The notes under the pieces: generated by a model | Seen by the model: only the letters and a program-made list of their open reading frames with translations | The model's database searches: none | Told to the model about the DNA's origin: nothing | Source: JARFUG01 sp050485365 | GTDB taxonomy: Bacteria; Desulfobacterota; Desulfuromonadia; Desulfuromonadales; JACZKF01 | NCBI GenBank assembly: GCA_050485365.1 | Contig: JBJHBH010000008.1 | Coordinates: forward strand, 1-64,000 | DNA length: 64,000 nucleotides | Direction of reading: 5' to 3' | Made by a program: the position numbers and the translations under genes | Part shown: positions 43,447 through 52,535 of the stretch, in pieces | How the letters are laid out: every line of letters starts with the position of its first letter | Position numbering within the stretch: position 1 is the stretch's first letter

Positions 43447-44007
43447 GTGACGAAGTCGACGACGCAACGAAAAATCCGGCTCGCCACCGTCTGGCTGGGG
43501 GGGTGCTCGGGGTGCAACATGAGCTTTCTCGATTTGGGAGAGCTGCTGATCGATCTCAGCGAGCGGGCGGAGCTGGTCTACGGACCGTTCACCGACATCA
43601 AGGAATTTCCCGAGGAGGTGGACATCGCCGTGGTCGAGGGGTCGCTCAACAACACCGAAAACCTGGAGCTCTACCGGAAGATCCGGCAGCGCACCAAGCT
43701 CGTCGTGAGCTTCGGCGACTGCGCCGTCACCGGCAACGTCAGCTCGCTGAGAAACGTCCTCACCCCCGAGGAGGCTCTGGCGCACTCCTACGGCCGAGAC
43801 GTCGGAGCGCCCCCCTTCGGCAACGAGGCCTCGCAGGTGCTGCCGCAGCTTCTGCCCAAGTCGTATCCGCTGCACCACGTCCTTCCCGTCGACGCCTTCA
43901 TCCCCGGGTGCCCCCCCGACCCCGAGCGGACGTGGCCCGCGCTCCTCGCCCTGATGGAGGGCAAACAGGGGATCGAGGCCGTCCCCGAGGAGCGCACCTT
44001 CGGGTGA
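43447..44007 (+). CDS. hoxY: [NiFe] hydrogenase small subunit HoxY
   Basis: A 186-aa small subunit with one proximal [4Fe-4S] cluster. Ligands are from WLGGCSGCNMSFLDL (Cys20, Cys23), SFGDCAVTGN and IPGCPPDPE. There is no Tat signal, consistent with a cytoplasmic soluble enzyme. GTG start at 43447 with GGAGG 7 nt upstream. Confidence 0.94.
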   Translation: MTKSTTQRKIRLATVWLGGCSGCNMSFLDLGELLIDLSERAELVYGPFTDIKEFPEEVDIAVVEGSLNNTENLELYRKIRQRTKLVVSFGDCAVTGNVSSLRNVLTPEEALAHSYGRDVGAPPFGNEASQVLPQLLPKSYPLHHVLPVDAFIPGCPPDPERTWPALLALMEGKQGIEAVPEERTFG

Positions 44008-44041
44008 CGCTCGATCCGAGCGACGAAAGGGAAAGGATCTC

Positions 44042-45478
44042 ATGACACGAACCGTTCACATCGAGCCCGTCACGCGTATCGAGGGGCACGCCAAGATCAC
44101 CCTCGTGCTCGGCGAGGCGGGCGAGGTCGCCGATGCGCGGCTTCACGTCACCGAGTTCCGGGGATTCGAGGCGTTCTGCGTCGGACGCCCCTTCTGGGAG
44201 ATGCCCGGGATCACCGCGCGGGTGTGCGGCATCTGCCCGACGAGCCACTCCACCGCCTCGGCCGCTGCCGGCGACGCCATCCTCGGCGTCGACATTCCCC
44301 ACGTCGCGATCCAGCTGCGTCGCCTGGTGAACTGGGCCACCATCATCCAGAGCCACGCCCTGAGCTTCATTCACCTGAGCGGCCCCGATCTTCTGCTCGG
44401 CTTCGAGAGCGACCCGGCCAAGCGCAATCTCTTCGGCCTCATCGAGGCGCATCCGGAGATCGCCCGCAAGGGGATTCGCCTGCGTCAGTTCGGGCAGGAG
44501 GTGGTGCGCCTGATCGAGGGGCGCCGCATCCACCCGACCTGGATCGTCCCCGGCGGGGTGCGCGACCCCTTGACGACGCAGGCGCGCGACGCGATTTTGG
44601 CGATGATCCCGGAATATGTGCAGATCGCCCGCGAATTTCTCGACCTCAACCGCCGCATCCTCGAAGTGCATCCGGCGGAAACTGCGGCCTACGGCAACTT
44701 TCCGAGTCTCTTCCTGGCGATGCTCACCCCCGAGGAGGGGCTGGAGAACTTCGGCGGGACGCTGCGCCTCATCGACAGCCGGGGGCATATCGTGGAGGAC
44801 GCCTTTGCGGCGGATCGCTACGGAGAGCTCTTCGAGGAGGCGCAGGAGCCCTGGTCGTACATGAAGTTTCCCTACTACCGGCCGCGGGGGCGCGACGGGT
44901 GGGCAGGGGTGTATCGCGTGGGACCGCTGGCGCGGCTGAACACGGCGCAAAGAGCCGGAACCCCCCTGGCCGACGAGGAGCTGCGCCGCTTTCGGGCCTA
45001 CGGCGAGAAAGGGGGGCCGGTCACCAACAGCTTCTACTATCATCACGCGCGGCTGATCGAGATCCTGCACGGGCTGGAGCGCATCGTGCAGCTTCTCGAC
45101 GATCCGCAGATCCTTCGCACCGACGTGCGCGCCCGCGCCGGCGTCAACCGCCGGCGCGGGGTGGGGGTGGCCGAAGCCCCCCGCGGAACGCTCTTTCACG
45201 ACTACGAGGTCGACGAGCACGGCCTCCTCACACGGGTCAACCTCTTCATCGCCACCGTGCAGAACAACCAGGCGATGAACCGCACCATCCTGCAGATCGC
45301 CAGGGAGCACCTGCGTGCCGAGCGCCTCGACGAGGGGCTGCTCAACCGGGTCGAGCACGGCATCCGCATCTACGACCCCTGCCTGTCGTGCGCCACCCAT
45401 GCGGCCGGCACCGTCGCGCTGGACGTCTCGCTGGTCGACGCCGCCGGAAATCTCATCGAGCGGCGCCTGCGGCGATGA
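44042..45478 (+). CDS. hoxH: [NiFe] hydrogenase large subunit HoxH
   Basis: A 478-aa catalytic subunit. The active-site Cys pairs are in ARVCGICPTSH (Cys62, Cys65) and DPCLSCATH (Cys447, Cys450). All four are Cys, so this is not a [NiFeSe] enzyme. The 25 residues after His453 are the C-terminal extension removed by a protease after nickel insertion. ATG at 44042 with an A/G-rich ribosome binding site. The stop overlaps the protease gene start by 4 nt. Confidence 0.95.
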   Translation: MTRTVHIEPVTRIEGHAKITLVLGEAGEVADARLHVTEFRGFEAFCVGRPFWEMPGITARVCGICPTSHSTASAAAGDAILGVDIPHVAIQLRRLVNWATIIQSHALSFIHLSGPDLLLGFESDPAKRNLFGLIEAHPEIARKGIRLRQFGQEVVRLIEGRRIHPTWIVPGGVRDPLTTQARDAILAMIPEYVQIAREFLDLNRRILEVHPAETAAYGNFPSLFLAMLTPEEGLENFGGTLRLIDSRGHIVEDAFAADRYGELFEEAQEPWSYMKFPYYRPRGRDGWAGVYRVGPLARLNTAQRAGTPLADEELRRFRAYGEKGGPVTNSFYYHHARLIEILHGLERIVQLLDDPQILRTDVRARAGVNRRRGVGVAEAPRGTLFHDYEVDEHGLLTRVNLFIATVQNNQAMNRTILQIAREHLRAERLDEGLLNRVEHGIRIYDPCLSCATHAAGTVALDVSLVDAAGNLIERRLRR

Positions 45479-45960
45479 CGATCCTCCTCATCGCCTGCGG
45501 CAATCCCCTTCGCCGCGACGACGGCGCCGGAGGCGTCCTGGCGCGGCGCCTCGCGGCGGAGCGCCTTGTCGGGCTGCGCATCCTCATCCTCCACCAGCTC
45601 ACCCCCGAGCTCGCCGTCGATCTGGCTCGTCCCGAGGTGCGGTGCGCCCTCTTTGCCGATGCTTTCGTTGTCGACGCCGATGCGGACGCACCGATACTGC
45701 GCCCCCTCGACGGGGAGGGGGGCGCGCCTCCTCTGGGGCACCACCTCTGCCCCGAGTCCCTTCTCGGCCTCACAGCGCGCCTCTACGGCCGCCGTCCCCC
45801 CGCCTGGCTGGCGGCGATTCCCGGGGAAGACTTCGGCTTCGGCGAAGGGCTCAGCCTGGAAGCGCAGCGCGCCGTGGCGCGGGCGCACGAACAGATCCGG
45901 GACTTCCTCTCGCGGCAGCGCGACAAGCCCCCTGAAGGCGAATCTGTTCGACACGCCTAA
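45475..45960 (+). CDS. hoxW: Hydrogenase maturation protease (HoxW type)
   Basis: A 161-aa endopeptidase of the HycI/HoxW family. The start ILLIACGNPLRRDDGAGGVLA holds the first nickel-sensing acidic residue, ADAFVVDAD the second, and GHHLCPESLLGL the conserved His. It should cut the C-terminal tail of HoxH. The ATG lies in the ATGA overlap with hoxH. The name HoxW follows from position. Confidence 0.85.
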   Translation: MTILLIACGNPLRRDDGAGGVLARRLAAERLVGLRILILHQLTPELAVDLARPEVRCALFADAFVVDADADAPILRPLDGEGGAPPLGHHLCPESLLGLTARLYGRRPPAWLAAIPGEDFGFGEGLSLEAQRAVARAHEQIRDFLSRQRDKPPEGESVRHA

Positions 45961-45972
45961 GCACGCGGGGCC

Positions 45973-46707
45973 TCAGGCGAGCCTGTGCGGCGCCCAGATC
46001 TCCACGTGCAGCGCCTCGCTCTGGGCGTGGAGGATCGGTTCGCCCTCGGGGGCGGGGAGCCCGTGCGATTCGATCATGGTGGAGCTGAGATAGAGCAGAC
46101 GGGCGCTTCGCAGCGGCCAGGGGCGGTGGTGGATGCGTCCGCGCAGAAGCGCACCCTTGTCCCCCTTGGCATAGAGGGCGTAGCGCTCGATGAGGAAAAA
46201 CTCCAGAGCCCCCGGCGCCGCTTCGGGCAGCGGCGCGCCGAGCTGCCAGCTCCCCTGGAATTCGGCCGGCGGCGCGCCGCCCTGGGTGCGGCGCGAGGAG
46301 AAGCGCACGGGCTCCTGTCCGGCGCTCAGATGCATGCGGGCCTGAAAATACGGAAGATGGAAGGCGGCCCGCGCCCCGAGGACCGCCAGCGCGTTGTCGG
46401 CGTCCAGAGAGAGGAACCACACGCCGGGGACGCCGTCGTGGTGGACGTAGGTGCGCACGTTGAGCTCGTGCGAGCGGCTCACGATGGGGGCCGGGGGGAG
46501 GAGGTGAGGGCGGATCCCGCGCATGGTGAAGGGGGTCACCCCGATCCACGCCGTCCCGTCGAAGGTGTCGATTTCGAGCTCGGGGGGGATAAGGGGCCGC
46601 AGGCGCTGCGCAGGGAGCGGCCAGTGCAGAAAGAGGAGGCGGTCCCACACCTGGTGCATGACGGGCCACCCCGACGGGCGTTGCCGGACCTTCAGACGAT
46701 CGATCAT
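45973..46707 (-). CDS. DUF2071 (YqjF-like) protein
   Basis: A 244-aa protein with the DUF2071 signature: an N-terminal WDRLLFLHWPLPAQRLRPLI, VTPFTMRGIRPH, then NVRTYVHHDGVPGVWFLSLD. The family is linked to an acetoacetate decarboxylase-like fold, but its chemistry is not known to me. The frame is open to 46848, but codons 46708-46848 would run over the likely hflK promoter and look non-coding; the ATG at 46707 is therefore preferred. It ends 12 nt from hoxW, convergently. Confidence 0.8.
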   Translation of the reverse strand: MIDRLKVRQRPSGWPVMHQVWDRLLFLHWPLPAQRLRPLIPPELEIDTFDGTAWIGVTPFTMRGIRPHLLPPAPIVSRSHELNVRTYVHHDGVPGVWFLSLDADNALAVLGARAAFHLPYFQARMHLSAGQEPVRFSSRRTQGGAPPAEFQGSWQLGAPLPEAAPGALEFFLIERYALYAKGDKGALLRGRIHHRPWPLRSARLLYLSSTMIESHGLPAPEGEPILHAQSEALHVEIWAPHRLA

Positions 46708-46841
46708 CTCCGCGATCCCAAGAAATGTCGTGCCTCTCCCGCATTCGCGGCAACGATAGCAGAAAGCGCCTCCGGAGCAAGGGGAGGAAGAGGCTCCCTT
46801 GACGCTCGGTTCGATTTCGCCCTTTTCAAATCCGGTTTTAT

Positions 46842-46871
46842 TTGACACGGGAGTCGTGTAGGGGCTATTTT
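46842..46871 (+). promoter_or_regulatory. Putative sigma-70 promoter of hflKC
   Basis: A consensus TTGACA at 46842-46847, an 18-nt spacer, TATTTT at 46866-46871. It stands about 125 nt before hflK, in the 287-nt gap 46708-46994, where nothing else was recognised. Confidence 0.45.
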
Positions 46872-46994
46872 GTCTTAATTCCCATGACCTTAAGAGATCA
46901 CCATAAAGAAATAAAGCGCTGAGCCGTGTGGGACGGCCCGGCGATTTTTTTTCGTCTCCGCCCTATCGGAGCGCGATCAGAGAGGAAAGGAACA

Positions 46995-48044
46995 ATGATG
47001 CAGAACGGAGGCTGGGGCCGCAAGGGCGATGAAGTCGAAGAGAAGGTCATCGAACTTGTCAACCGCATGAAGGGGCAGATGAAGGGACAGCAGCCCCCAT
47101 TCAAGATTTTCGCCGGCATCGGCCTGGCGATCGTTCTGGTGTGGGCCGCCCTGAGCAGCTTCTACAAGGTCGACACCGAAGAGACCGGGGTCGTGCTGCG
47201 GCTCGGCAAATTCTCCCATTTCACCGACCCGGGACTTCAGTTCAAGGTCCCCTTCGGGATCGATCAGGTCTATCTCGTCAAGACGGGCCGCGTCTTGAGG
47301 GAGGACTTCGGATTCCGCAGCATGGTCCAGGGCGACCGCACCAGCTACACCAAGCGCGGGCTCGAGGAGGAGTCGCTGACGCTCACCGGCGACCTCAACG
47401 TCACCGACATCGAGTGGATCGTGCAGTACCAGGTGCGCGACCCGTACAAGTTCCTCTTCCACATCTACCGCCCGGAGAACACCATCCGCGACATCTCCGA
47501 GTCGGTGGTGCGCCGCGTCGTGGGGAACTCCAACGTCACCGAGGTCCTCACCACCGAGCGTGCCGCCCTGGCGCTGGAGATCCAGCGCGACCTGCAGTCG
47601 ATCCTCGACAGCTACGACATCGGGGTGCGCATCGTCACCGTGCGTTTCCAGGACGTCAACCCCCCCGGTCCGGTCAAGGCCGCCTTCAACGAGGTCAACG
47701 AGGCCGAGCAGCAAAAAGAGAGCATGATCCTGCAGGCGCGCGAGCAGTATAACCGCGAAGTCCCCCATGCCCGCGGTGTGGCCAGAAGCCGCATCCTCGA
47801 GGCCGAAGGGTACGCCGTCCAGCGCGTCAACCGCGCTCAGGGCGAGGCGACCCGCTTCTCGGCGCTGCTCGAAGAATACCGCAAGGCCCCCGAGGTGACG
47901 CGCAAGCGCCTCTATCTCGAGACGCTGGAGGAGATCCTCCCCCGGCTGCAGGAGGTCTACATCATCGACAGCAACGGTACGCAGGGAGGCCCGCTGCAGC
48001 TCCTTCCCCTGCGCCAGGACGTGATCAGAGGAGCGGCGAAATAA
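46995..48044 (+). CDS. hflK: FtsH protease modulator HflK
   Basis: A 349-aa SPFH/prohibitin-domain protein. A short cytoplasmic N-terminus is followed by one membrane helix (FAGIGLAIVLVWAALSSFY, about 36-54) and the periplasmic band-7 domain (TGVVLRLGKFSHFTDPGLQF, SVVRRVVGNSNVTEVLT, VRFQDVNPPGPVKAAFNEVN), then a coiled coil. With HflC it forms a large cage around FtsH and modulates its proteolysis. ATG at 46995 (a second at 46998) behind AGGAAAGG. Its stop overlaps the hflC start by 1 nt. Confidence 0.93.
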   Translation: MMQNGGWGRKGDEVEEKVIELVNRMKGQMKGQQPPFKIFAGIGLAIVLVWAALSSFYKVDTEETGVVLRLGKFSHFTDPGLQFKVPFGIDQVYLVKTGRVLREDFGFRSMVQGDRTSYTKRGLEEESLTLTGDLNVTDIEWIVQYQVRDPYKFLFHIYRPENTIRDISESVVRRVVGNSNVTEVLTTERAALALEIQRDLQSILDSYDIGVRIVTVRFQDVNPPGPVKAAFNEVNEAEQQKESMILQAREQYNREVPHARGVARSRILEAEGYAVQRVNRAQGEATRFSALLEEYRKAPEVTRKRLYLETLEEILPRLQEVYIIDSNGTQGGPLQLLPLRQDVIRGAAK

Positions 48045-48979
48045 TGAAGCATTCAGCCATCATCGTCATCGCAGTCATCGCCATCGCGGTCGCCTCGTCG
48101 AGCCTCTTCGTCGTCGCCGAAGGGCAGCAGGCGCTCGTCACCCAGTTCGGTCGCCCCATCGGCGAGGTTCGCTACGCCGGACTCCACTTCAAGCTCCCCG
48201 TGGTGCAGGACGTGCACCGCTTCCAGCGCCGCATCGTGCAGTGGGACGGCGATCCGAACCAGATCCCCACCCGCGACAAGCGCTACATCTGGGTCGACGT
48301 CACCGCCCGCTGGCGCATCGCCGACCCCCTCGTCTTCTACCGCTCGGTCCACAACGAGCGCGGCGCCCAGGCCCGCCTCGACGACATCATCGACTCGGTG
48401 GTGCGTGACGCCGTCTCGGGGCACCTTCTGGTCGAGCTGGTGCGCGGCTCCGACTATACCCCGCCTTCGGGGGTGCGCGAAGAGGTCATCGAGTTCGAAG
48501 GGGAGGAGATCGACGTCGACAACCTCATCGGCCGCGAGGAGATCCTCGCCAACATCCTGCGCGAAGCGCGCGACATGACCCCCGAGTACGGCATCGACCT
48601 CATCGACGTGCAGATCAAGCGCATCAACTACGTCGAGCAGGTGCGCCAGCGCGTCTACGAGCGCATGGTTTCCGAGCGCCGGCAGGTGGCCGCCCAGTAC
48701 CGCTCCGAAGGGGAGGGGGAGAGGGCCGACATCCTCGGTGCGATGCAGAGGGATCTGCGCACCATCGAGTCGGAAGCCTTCCGCCGCGCCGAGGAGATCC
48801 GCGGCGAGGCCGACGCCAAGGCGGCCGCCATCTACGCCGAGGCGTACGGGCGCGACGGCGACTTCTACGCCTTCCGCCGCACCCTGGAGGCCTACCAGAA
48901 GACGGTACGCGAGAACTCGCGCTTGGTCCTTTCGACCGATTCGGACTTCTACCGATTCCTGCAGAACGCCAATCGGTAA
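48044..48979 (+). CDS. hflC: FtsH protease modulator HflC
   Basis: A 311-aa SPFH protein, partner of HflK. The N-terminal membrane anchor is IIVIAVIAIAVASSSLFVVA. The band-7 domain contains GQQALVTQFGRPIGEVRYAG, DKRYIWVDVTARWRI and YGIDLIDVQIKRINYVEQV; a coiled coil rich in Arg and Glu ends in SERRQVAAQYRSEGEGE. Its ATG overlaps the hflK stop. A strong bidirectional terminator lies about 110 nt downstream. Confidence 0.94.
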   Translation: MKHSAIIVIAVIAIAVASSSLFVVAEGQQALVTQFGRPIGEVRYAGLHFKLPVVQDVHRFQRRIVQWDGDPNQIPTRDKRYIWVDVTARWRIADPLVFYRSVHNERGAQARLDDIIDSVVRDAVSGHLLVELVRGSDYTPPSGVREEVIEFEGEEIDVDNLIGREEILANILREARDMTPEYGIDLIDVQIKRINYVEQVRQRVYERMVSERRQVAAQYRSEGEGERADILGAMQRDLRTIESEAFRRAEEIRGEADAKAAAIYAEAYGRDGDFYAFRRTLEAYQKTVRENSRLVLSTDSDFYRFLQNANR

Positions 48980-49000
48980 CCCCCCGGCCCTGTGGGCCAC

Positions 49001-49021
49001 CCCCCCTATTTCATAGGGGGG
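49001..49021. repeat. Short perfect palindrome
   Basis: CCCCCCTAT (49001-49009) and ATAGGGGGG (49013-49021) around TTC. The CCCCCTAT core is shared with the RAYT-associated palindromes at 56744 and 63233, so it may be a relic of that family. Confidence 0.45.
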
Positions 49022-49087
49022 AGGCAGGGCAAGGTCTCCCGAAGGCTGCTTAGCGCTCAGGGGGGGCTTCCCGATCACCCAAGCCAA

Positions 49088-49130
49088 AAAAGAAGAGCCC
49101 GTCCGGCGATGTCCGGCGGGCTCTTCTTTT
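49088..49130. terminator. Bidirectional intrinsic terminator
   Basis: AAAAGAAGAGCCC (49088-49100) pairs with GGGCTCTTCTTTT (49118-49130), with an inner GTCCGGC/GTCCGGC region. The stem ends in T-runs on both strands, serving hflC and the convergent membrane protein gene. Confidence 0.8.
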
Positions 49131-49139
49131 ATCTCGGCC

Positions 49140-49940
49140 TCAGTGTGCGATCGCAGGTCCCCGGCGTTTCACGCTCGATTGGGCGCCGGCCCATCCGCCG
49201 ACGATTCCGAGCGCCATCGAGAGAAGAAGCCCCGCGAAGATGAACCAGGCAGCCCGCGTGAGCCCTTCGACCGCCGCTGCCGCCACTTCCTGCCCTTCGA
49301 TCTGCTGGGTCGCTCCGATCAGGGCCATCCCCTGGTCGACCAGCGGTTCGGCGCGCTCGCGGGTGAAGCCCATGGCGACCATGGTCCCGATCGCCCCCTC
49401 GCGATCACCGGCGCCGAGCTGCTCCTGCAGTGTGCCCAGCGCTTCTGGGCTGACCTCCACCCCCGGCGTCCCGGTGATGAGCGCCCCCAGATCCTGACCT
49501 TCGGCCGCGGCTCCGGTAACCGTACCGACCGCCTGCAACCCCTGGCCGAGGATATTGAAGGTTCCGCCGAGAAGGGCACCCACCGAGGTGGTCACCAGAT
49601 AGATCATGGCCAGTGTAATGGCCCCCCAGGCGACGAATCCGTGGAAGAGCCCGTCGGTGCGCCGCGACATGCCGGACATGCGCGAGGCGATATAGCCGCC
49701 GACGAAGGCGGCCAGAATCATGCTGATCCCCGTCCAGATCCCGGTGATCGCCGGAACTCTCCCCACCGGCTCCGTGGCTTGGGGATCGATCGCCGTGATC
49801 CCCACGGCCAGACCGAGCATGGCCAGAAGAATGAAAGTTGAAAGGCCTGCCGCCAGACCGCCGAAAATCGCTCCCCAACTGATAAACGGGAAGTGGGGGC
49901 GGGTGAAATCGGCTCGTCGTTCGATCGTTTGCGTTGCCAT
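49140..49940 (-). CDS. Hypothetical membrane protein
   Basis: A 266-aa protein with four clear hydrophobic segments: about 20-48, 66-92, 96-128 (AWGAITLAMIYLVTTSVGALL) and 235-258. Between the third and fourth lies a soluble loop of about 90 residues rich in Gly, Ala and Glu. The family is not recognised; it has the look of TIGR04086/YrzE-like small membrane proteins. The ATG at 49940 has GAGGA 8 nt upstream; the in-frame ATG at 49949 overlaps that site. Confidence 0.65.
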   Translation of the reverse strand: MATQTIERRADFTRPHFPFISWGAIFGGLAAGLSTFILLAMLGLAVGITAIDPQATEPVGRVPAITGIWTGISMILAAFVGGYIASRMSGMSRRTDGLFHGFVAWGAITLAMIYLVTTSVGALLGGTFNILGQGLQAVGTVTGAAAEGQDLGALITGTPGVEVSPEALGTLQEQLGAGDREGAIGTMVAMGFTRERAEPLVDQGMALIGATQQIEGQEVAAAAVEGLTRAAWFIFAGLLLSMALGIVGGWAGAQSSVKRRGPAIAH

Positions 49941-50069
49941 CGCTTGCATCCTCGTTGAAGGGTTCGTGTCCGCCGTATCATTAATTTACGAGTTTTCGAC
50001 GTTTTTTCATCTGGTTGCACCATATCACCGCTTTGGGGGATGTCAAAAAAGAGGGTGCCGTGAGGGCAT

Positions 50070-50097
50070 TTGACCGCGCCCGCATCGCCGATAAGAT
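50070..50097 (+). promoter_or_regulatory. Putative sigma-70 promoter of the DUF72 gene
   Basis: TTGACC at 50070-50075, a 16-nt spacer and TAAGAT at 50092-50097, 34 nt before the ATG. Confidence 0.45.
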
Positions 50098-50130
50098 TCG
50101 ATAGAGATCACGCGAGAACGGAAAGCGGAA

Positions 50131-50868
50131 ATGAGTGGGAAACTGCGCATCGGCACCTCGGGGTGGATCTATCCCCACTGGCGCGGAGATTATTATCCGC
50201 AGGGTCTGCCGCAAAAAGACTGGTTCGGGCACTACGCCCGCGACTTCGACACGGTGGAGATCAACAACACCTTCTACCGACTCCCCGAGGCGAAGACCTT
50301 TGTCCACTGGGCGGAGGTGGCGCCCGCGGGCTTTCTCTACGCCTTCAAGGCGAGCCGTTACATCACCCATGTCAAGCGCCTCAAAGATCCGGAGGCGTCG
50401 CTGGAGAAATTCATCGAACGTATTTCAGGCGCCGGCTCCTGTCTCGGTCCGCTTCTCTATCAGCTCCCGCCGCGCTTCCCCGCCGACCCGTCGCGCCTCG
50501 AAGAATTCCTGAAGGCCCTGCCGCAAGGGCGCACCCACGTCTTCGAATTTCGCGACGCCGACTGGTATCGCGACGAGATCCGACGTCTCCTCGAGCGCTA
50601 CGGCGCCTCCTTCTGCATCCACGATCACGGACGAAGCGGGGGCTCCCCCGAGTGGATCACCTCCGGCACCGTCTATCTGCGTTTTCACGGCCCCTGCGAG
50701 GACGCCTACGGCGGCAGCTACTCCGAACCCTTCCTGCGTGAGCAGGCCGCCAAAATAGCCGCGTGGATCGCGGCAGGCAAGGAGGTCTTCGCCTACTTCA
50801 ACAACGACATCGGCGGCCACGCCGTTCACAACGCGTTCACCCTGCGCGAGCTGTGCCGCCGAGGATGA
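50131..50868 (+). CDS. DUF72 (YecE-like) TIM-barrel protein
   Basis: A 245-aa protein of the DUF72 family. Conserved features are LRIGTSGWIYPHWRG at the start, FDTVEINNTFYRLP, FKASRYITH, the helix pair with LLYQLPPRF, and the C-terminal FAYFNNDIGGHAVHNAF. The fold is a TIM barrel; no biochemical role is established as far as I know. ATG at 50131. Repeat copy C follows the gene. Confidence 0.88.
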   Translation: MSGKLRIGTSGWIYPHWRGDYYPQGLPQKDWFGHYARDFDTVEINNTFYRLPEAKTFVHWAEVAPAGFLYAFKASRYITHVKRLKDPEASLEKFIERISGAGSCLGPLLYQLPPRFPADPSRLEEFLKALPQGRTHVFEFRDADWYRDEIRRLLERYGASFCIHDHGRSGGSPEWITSGTVYLRFHGPCEDAYGGSYSEPFLREQAAKIAAWIAAGKEVFAYFNNDIGGHAVHNAFTLRELCRRG

Positions 50869-50937
50869 ACGCGGTGGTCGAGCGAGGGGCTTCGTGGTAT
50901 GTTTGGCGGGAAATCCCAGCTTTCGGTCCGGTCGCCG

Positions 50938-51009
50938 GATTCCCATGCCAAGGGACGCTTTTCGCCGTCCATGGCGCCGGACACCCTTGTCATGGGAGCC
51001 GCGACCCCA
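50938..51009 (+). repeat. Dispersed repeat, copy C (short form)
   Basis: It matches copies A and B from TCCCATGCCAAGGGACGC through GACACCCTTGTCATGGGAGC to GCGACCCC, but has one GCCGTCCATGG unit instead of two: a precise 24-nt internal deletion, or the unduplicated form. It lies between the DUF72 and DUF4139 genes. Confidence 0.78.
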
Positions 51010-51052
51010 AACGGGTGAACAGTTACTTCGGCATGAACAAGGAGTGCTTGCC

Positions 51053-52474
51053 ATGACAAAGAGATCCGTAATCGCTGCGCTGCTTCTGCTTCTTTTCTCT
51101 GCAGATGCATTCGCGCAGCAGCAGAGCCTGACCGAGGCCGAGCGCCGCTCGCTCGAGATCACGATCTATGCGGACGATCTGGCGCTGATTTCGGACCGCC
51201 GCAACGCCGAGCTCGAGGCAGGGCTCAACCGCCTCGTCTTCGAAGACGTCAGCGACCGGATTCGCCCCGAGAGCGCCGCCCTTGGCAGCCTGAGCCGCCC
51301 CGGCAGCGTCGCGGTGCGACAGATGAGCTACGACGCCGATCTGCTCACCCCCCGCGCCCTGCTCGAGAGGCATCTGGGGCGCACCGTCGGGGTGGTGCGG
51401 GTCGATCCCGCCACCGGAGAGGAGACGCAGGTCGAGGCGCAGCTGTTGTCCGTCGCCGACGGGGTGGTGCTGCGCATCGGCGATCGCATCGAGACGGCGC
51501 CCGAGGGGAGAATCGTCTTTTCAGAGGTCCCCGACGGGCTGCGGGGGCGCCCCGCCCTCGCCTTCGAGGCGGCTGCCGAGACGCCGGGGCGCCACGAGCT
51601 GGAGCTGCGCTATCTGGCCACGGGGCTCTCGTGGCAAAGCGACTATATGGCGGAGCTCTCGGCCGATGCGGATCGGCTGCGCCTGCTCGGATCGTTCACC
51701 ATCGTCAACCGCAGTGCCGTCCGCTACCCCGAGGCGCGCCTGCAGCTCGTCGCGGGATCGCTGCACCGCGTGCGCGACGAGGTTCATCTTCGGCGCGACG
51801 CCCGCGAGCTGATGGCCGTCGCCGCACCCGAGGTGCAGCGCGAAGCCCTCCTCGACTACCACCTCTACACCCTCACCCCCCCGGTCACCCTCGAACCCAA
51901 CCAGATGCGCCAGGTCGGCTTCGTCGACGCCGCCGAAGTCCCCGCCCGGCGCGAACATCTGTTGGTGGGGCAGGAGTACCATTACCGCGGGCGCCACGGG
52001 CAGCTCGGCAGGGACCTGCCGGTGGCGACCTTCGTCGAGCTCGACAACCGTGCGCAGGGCGGCCTCGGCGTCCCCCTGCCGAGTGGGGTGGTCCGCGTCT
52101 ATCAACCCGACAGCGCCGGGAGGATCCACCTCGTCGGCGAGGATCGCATCGGCCACACCCCCGACGGCGAAACGCTCCGGCTTCAGCTCGGCCACGCCTT
52201 CGATCTGCGGGCCGACCGGGTTCAGACCGATTTTGTCAGACTCCCCGCCCCCGAGCGCGAGCAGCGCTTCGAGTCGGCCTTTCGCATCGCGGTGCGCAAC
52301 GCCGGCGACCGCGAGGTCACGGTGACGATTCTCGAACCGCTGCCGGGGGAGTGGGAGGTGGTGGAGGAGTCGCACCCCCACGAGCGAAAGAGCGCCCGCG
52401 AGGCGCAGTGGCGTCTGGCCGTCCCCCCCCGCGGGGAGGCGGCTCTGGAGTTCAGGGTGCGGGTTCGGCTCTAA
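51053..52474 (+). CDS. DUF4139 secreted protein
   Basis: A 473-aa exported protein with signal peptide (MTKRSVIAALLLLLFSADA, cleavage near AFAQQ). The central and C-terminal parts match the DUF4139 pattern: YLATGLSWQSDYMAEL, FTIVNRSAVRYPEARLQLVAG, PLPSGVVRVYQPDSAG and REVTVTILEPLPGEWEV. It is mostly beta-structure. The function is unknown; it is probably periplasmic or surface-bound. ATG at 51053 with AAGGAG upstream. A strong terminator starts at its last base. Confidence 0.85.
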   Translation: MTKRSVIAALLLLLFSADAFAQQQSLTEAERRSLEITIYADDLALISDRRNAELEAGLNRLVFEDVSDRIRPESAALGSLSRPGSVAVRQMSYDADLLTPRALLERHLGRTVGVVRVDPATGEETQVEAQLLSVADGVVLRIGDRIETAPEGRIVFSEVPDGLRGRPALAFEAAAETPGRHELELRYLATGLSWQSDYMAELSADADRLRLLGSFTIVNRSAVRYPEARLQLVAGSLHRVRDEVHLRRDARELMAVAAPEVQREALLDYHLYTLTPPVTLEPNQMRQVGFVDAAEVPARREHLLVGQEYHYRGRHGQLGRDLPVATFVELDNRAQGGLGVPLPSGVVRVYQPDSAGRIHLVGEDRIGHTPDGETLRLQLGHAFDLRADRVQTDFVRLPAPEREQRFESAFRIAVRNAGDREVTVTILEPLPGEWEVVEESHPHERKSAREAQWRLAVPPRGEAALEFRVRVRL

Positions 52475-52507
52475 AGGGAAAAGGCGGCACAGGCCGCCTT
52501 TTCCCTT
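52474..52507 (+). terminator. Intrinsic terminator after the DUF4139 gene
   Basis: AAGGGAAAAGGCGGC (52474-52488) and GCCGCCTTTTCCCTT (52493-52507) form a 15-bp perfect stem with a 4-nt loop. The stem itself ends in T-rich sequence. Confidence 0.7.
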
Positions 52508-52535
52508 GATGCGCCGTCAGAGGGGGGACCGGGCG

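Noticed and set aside
44042..45478. HoxH as a selenocysteine [NiFeSe] enzyme
   Set aside because: All four active-site positions are Cys (VCGIC and DPCLSC); no TGA is present.
46708..46848. 47-residue N-terminal extension of the DUF2071 protein
   Set aside because: It overlaps the probable hflK promoter, and the residues do not resemble the family.
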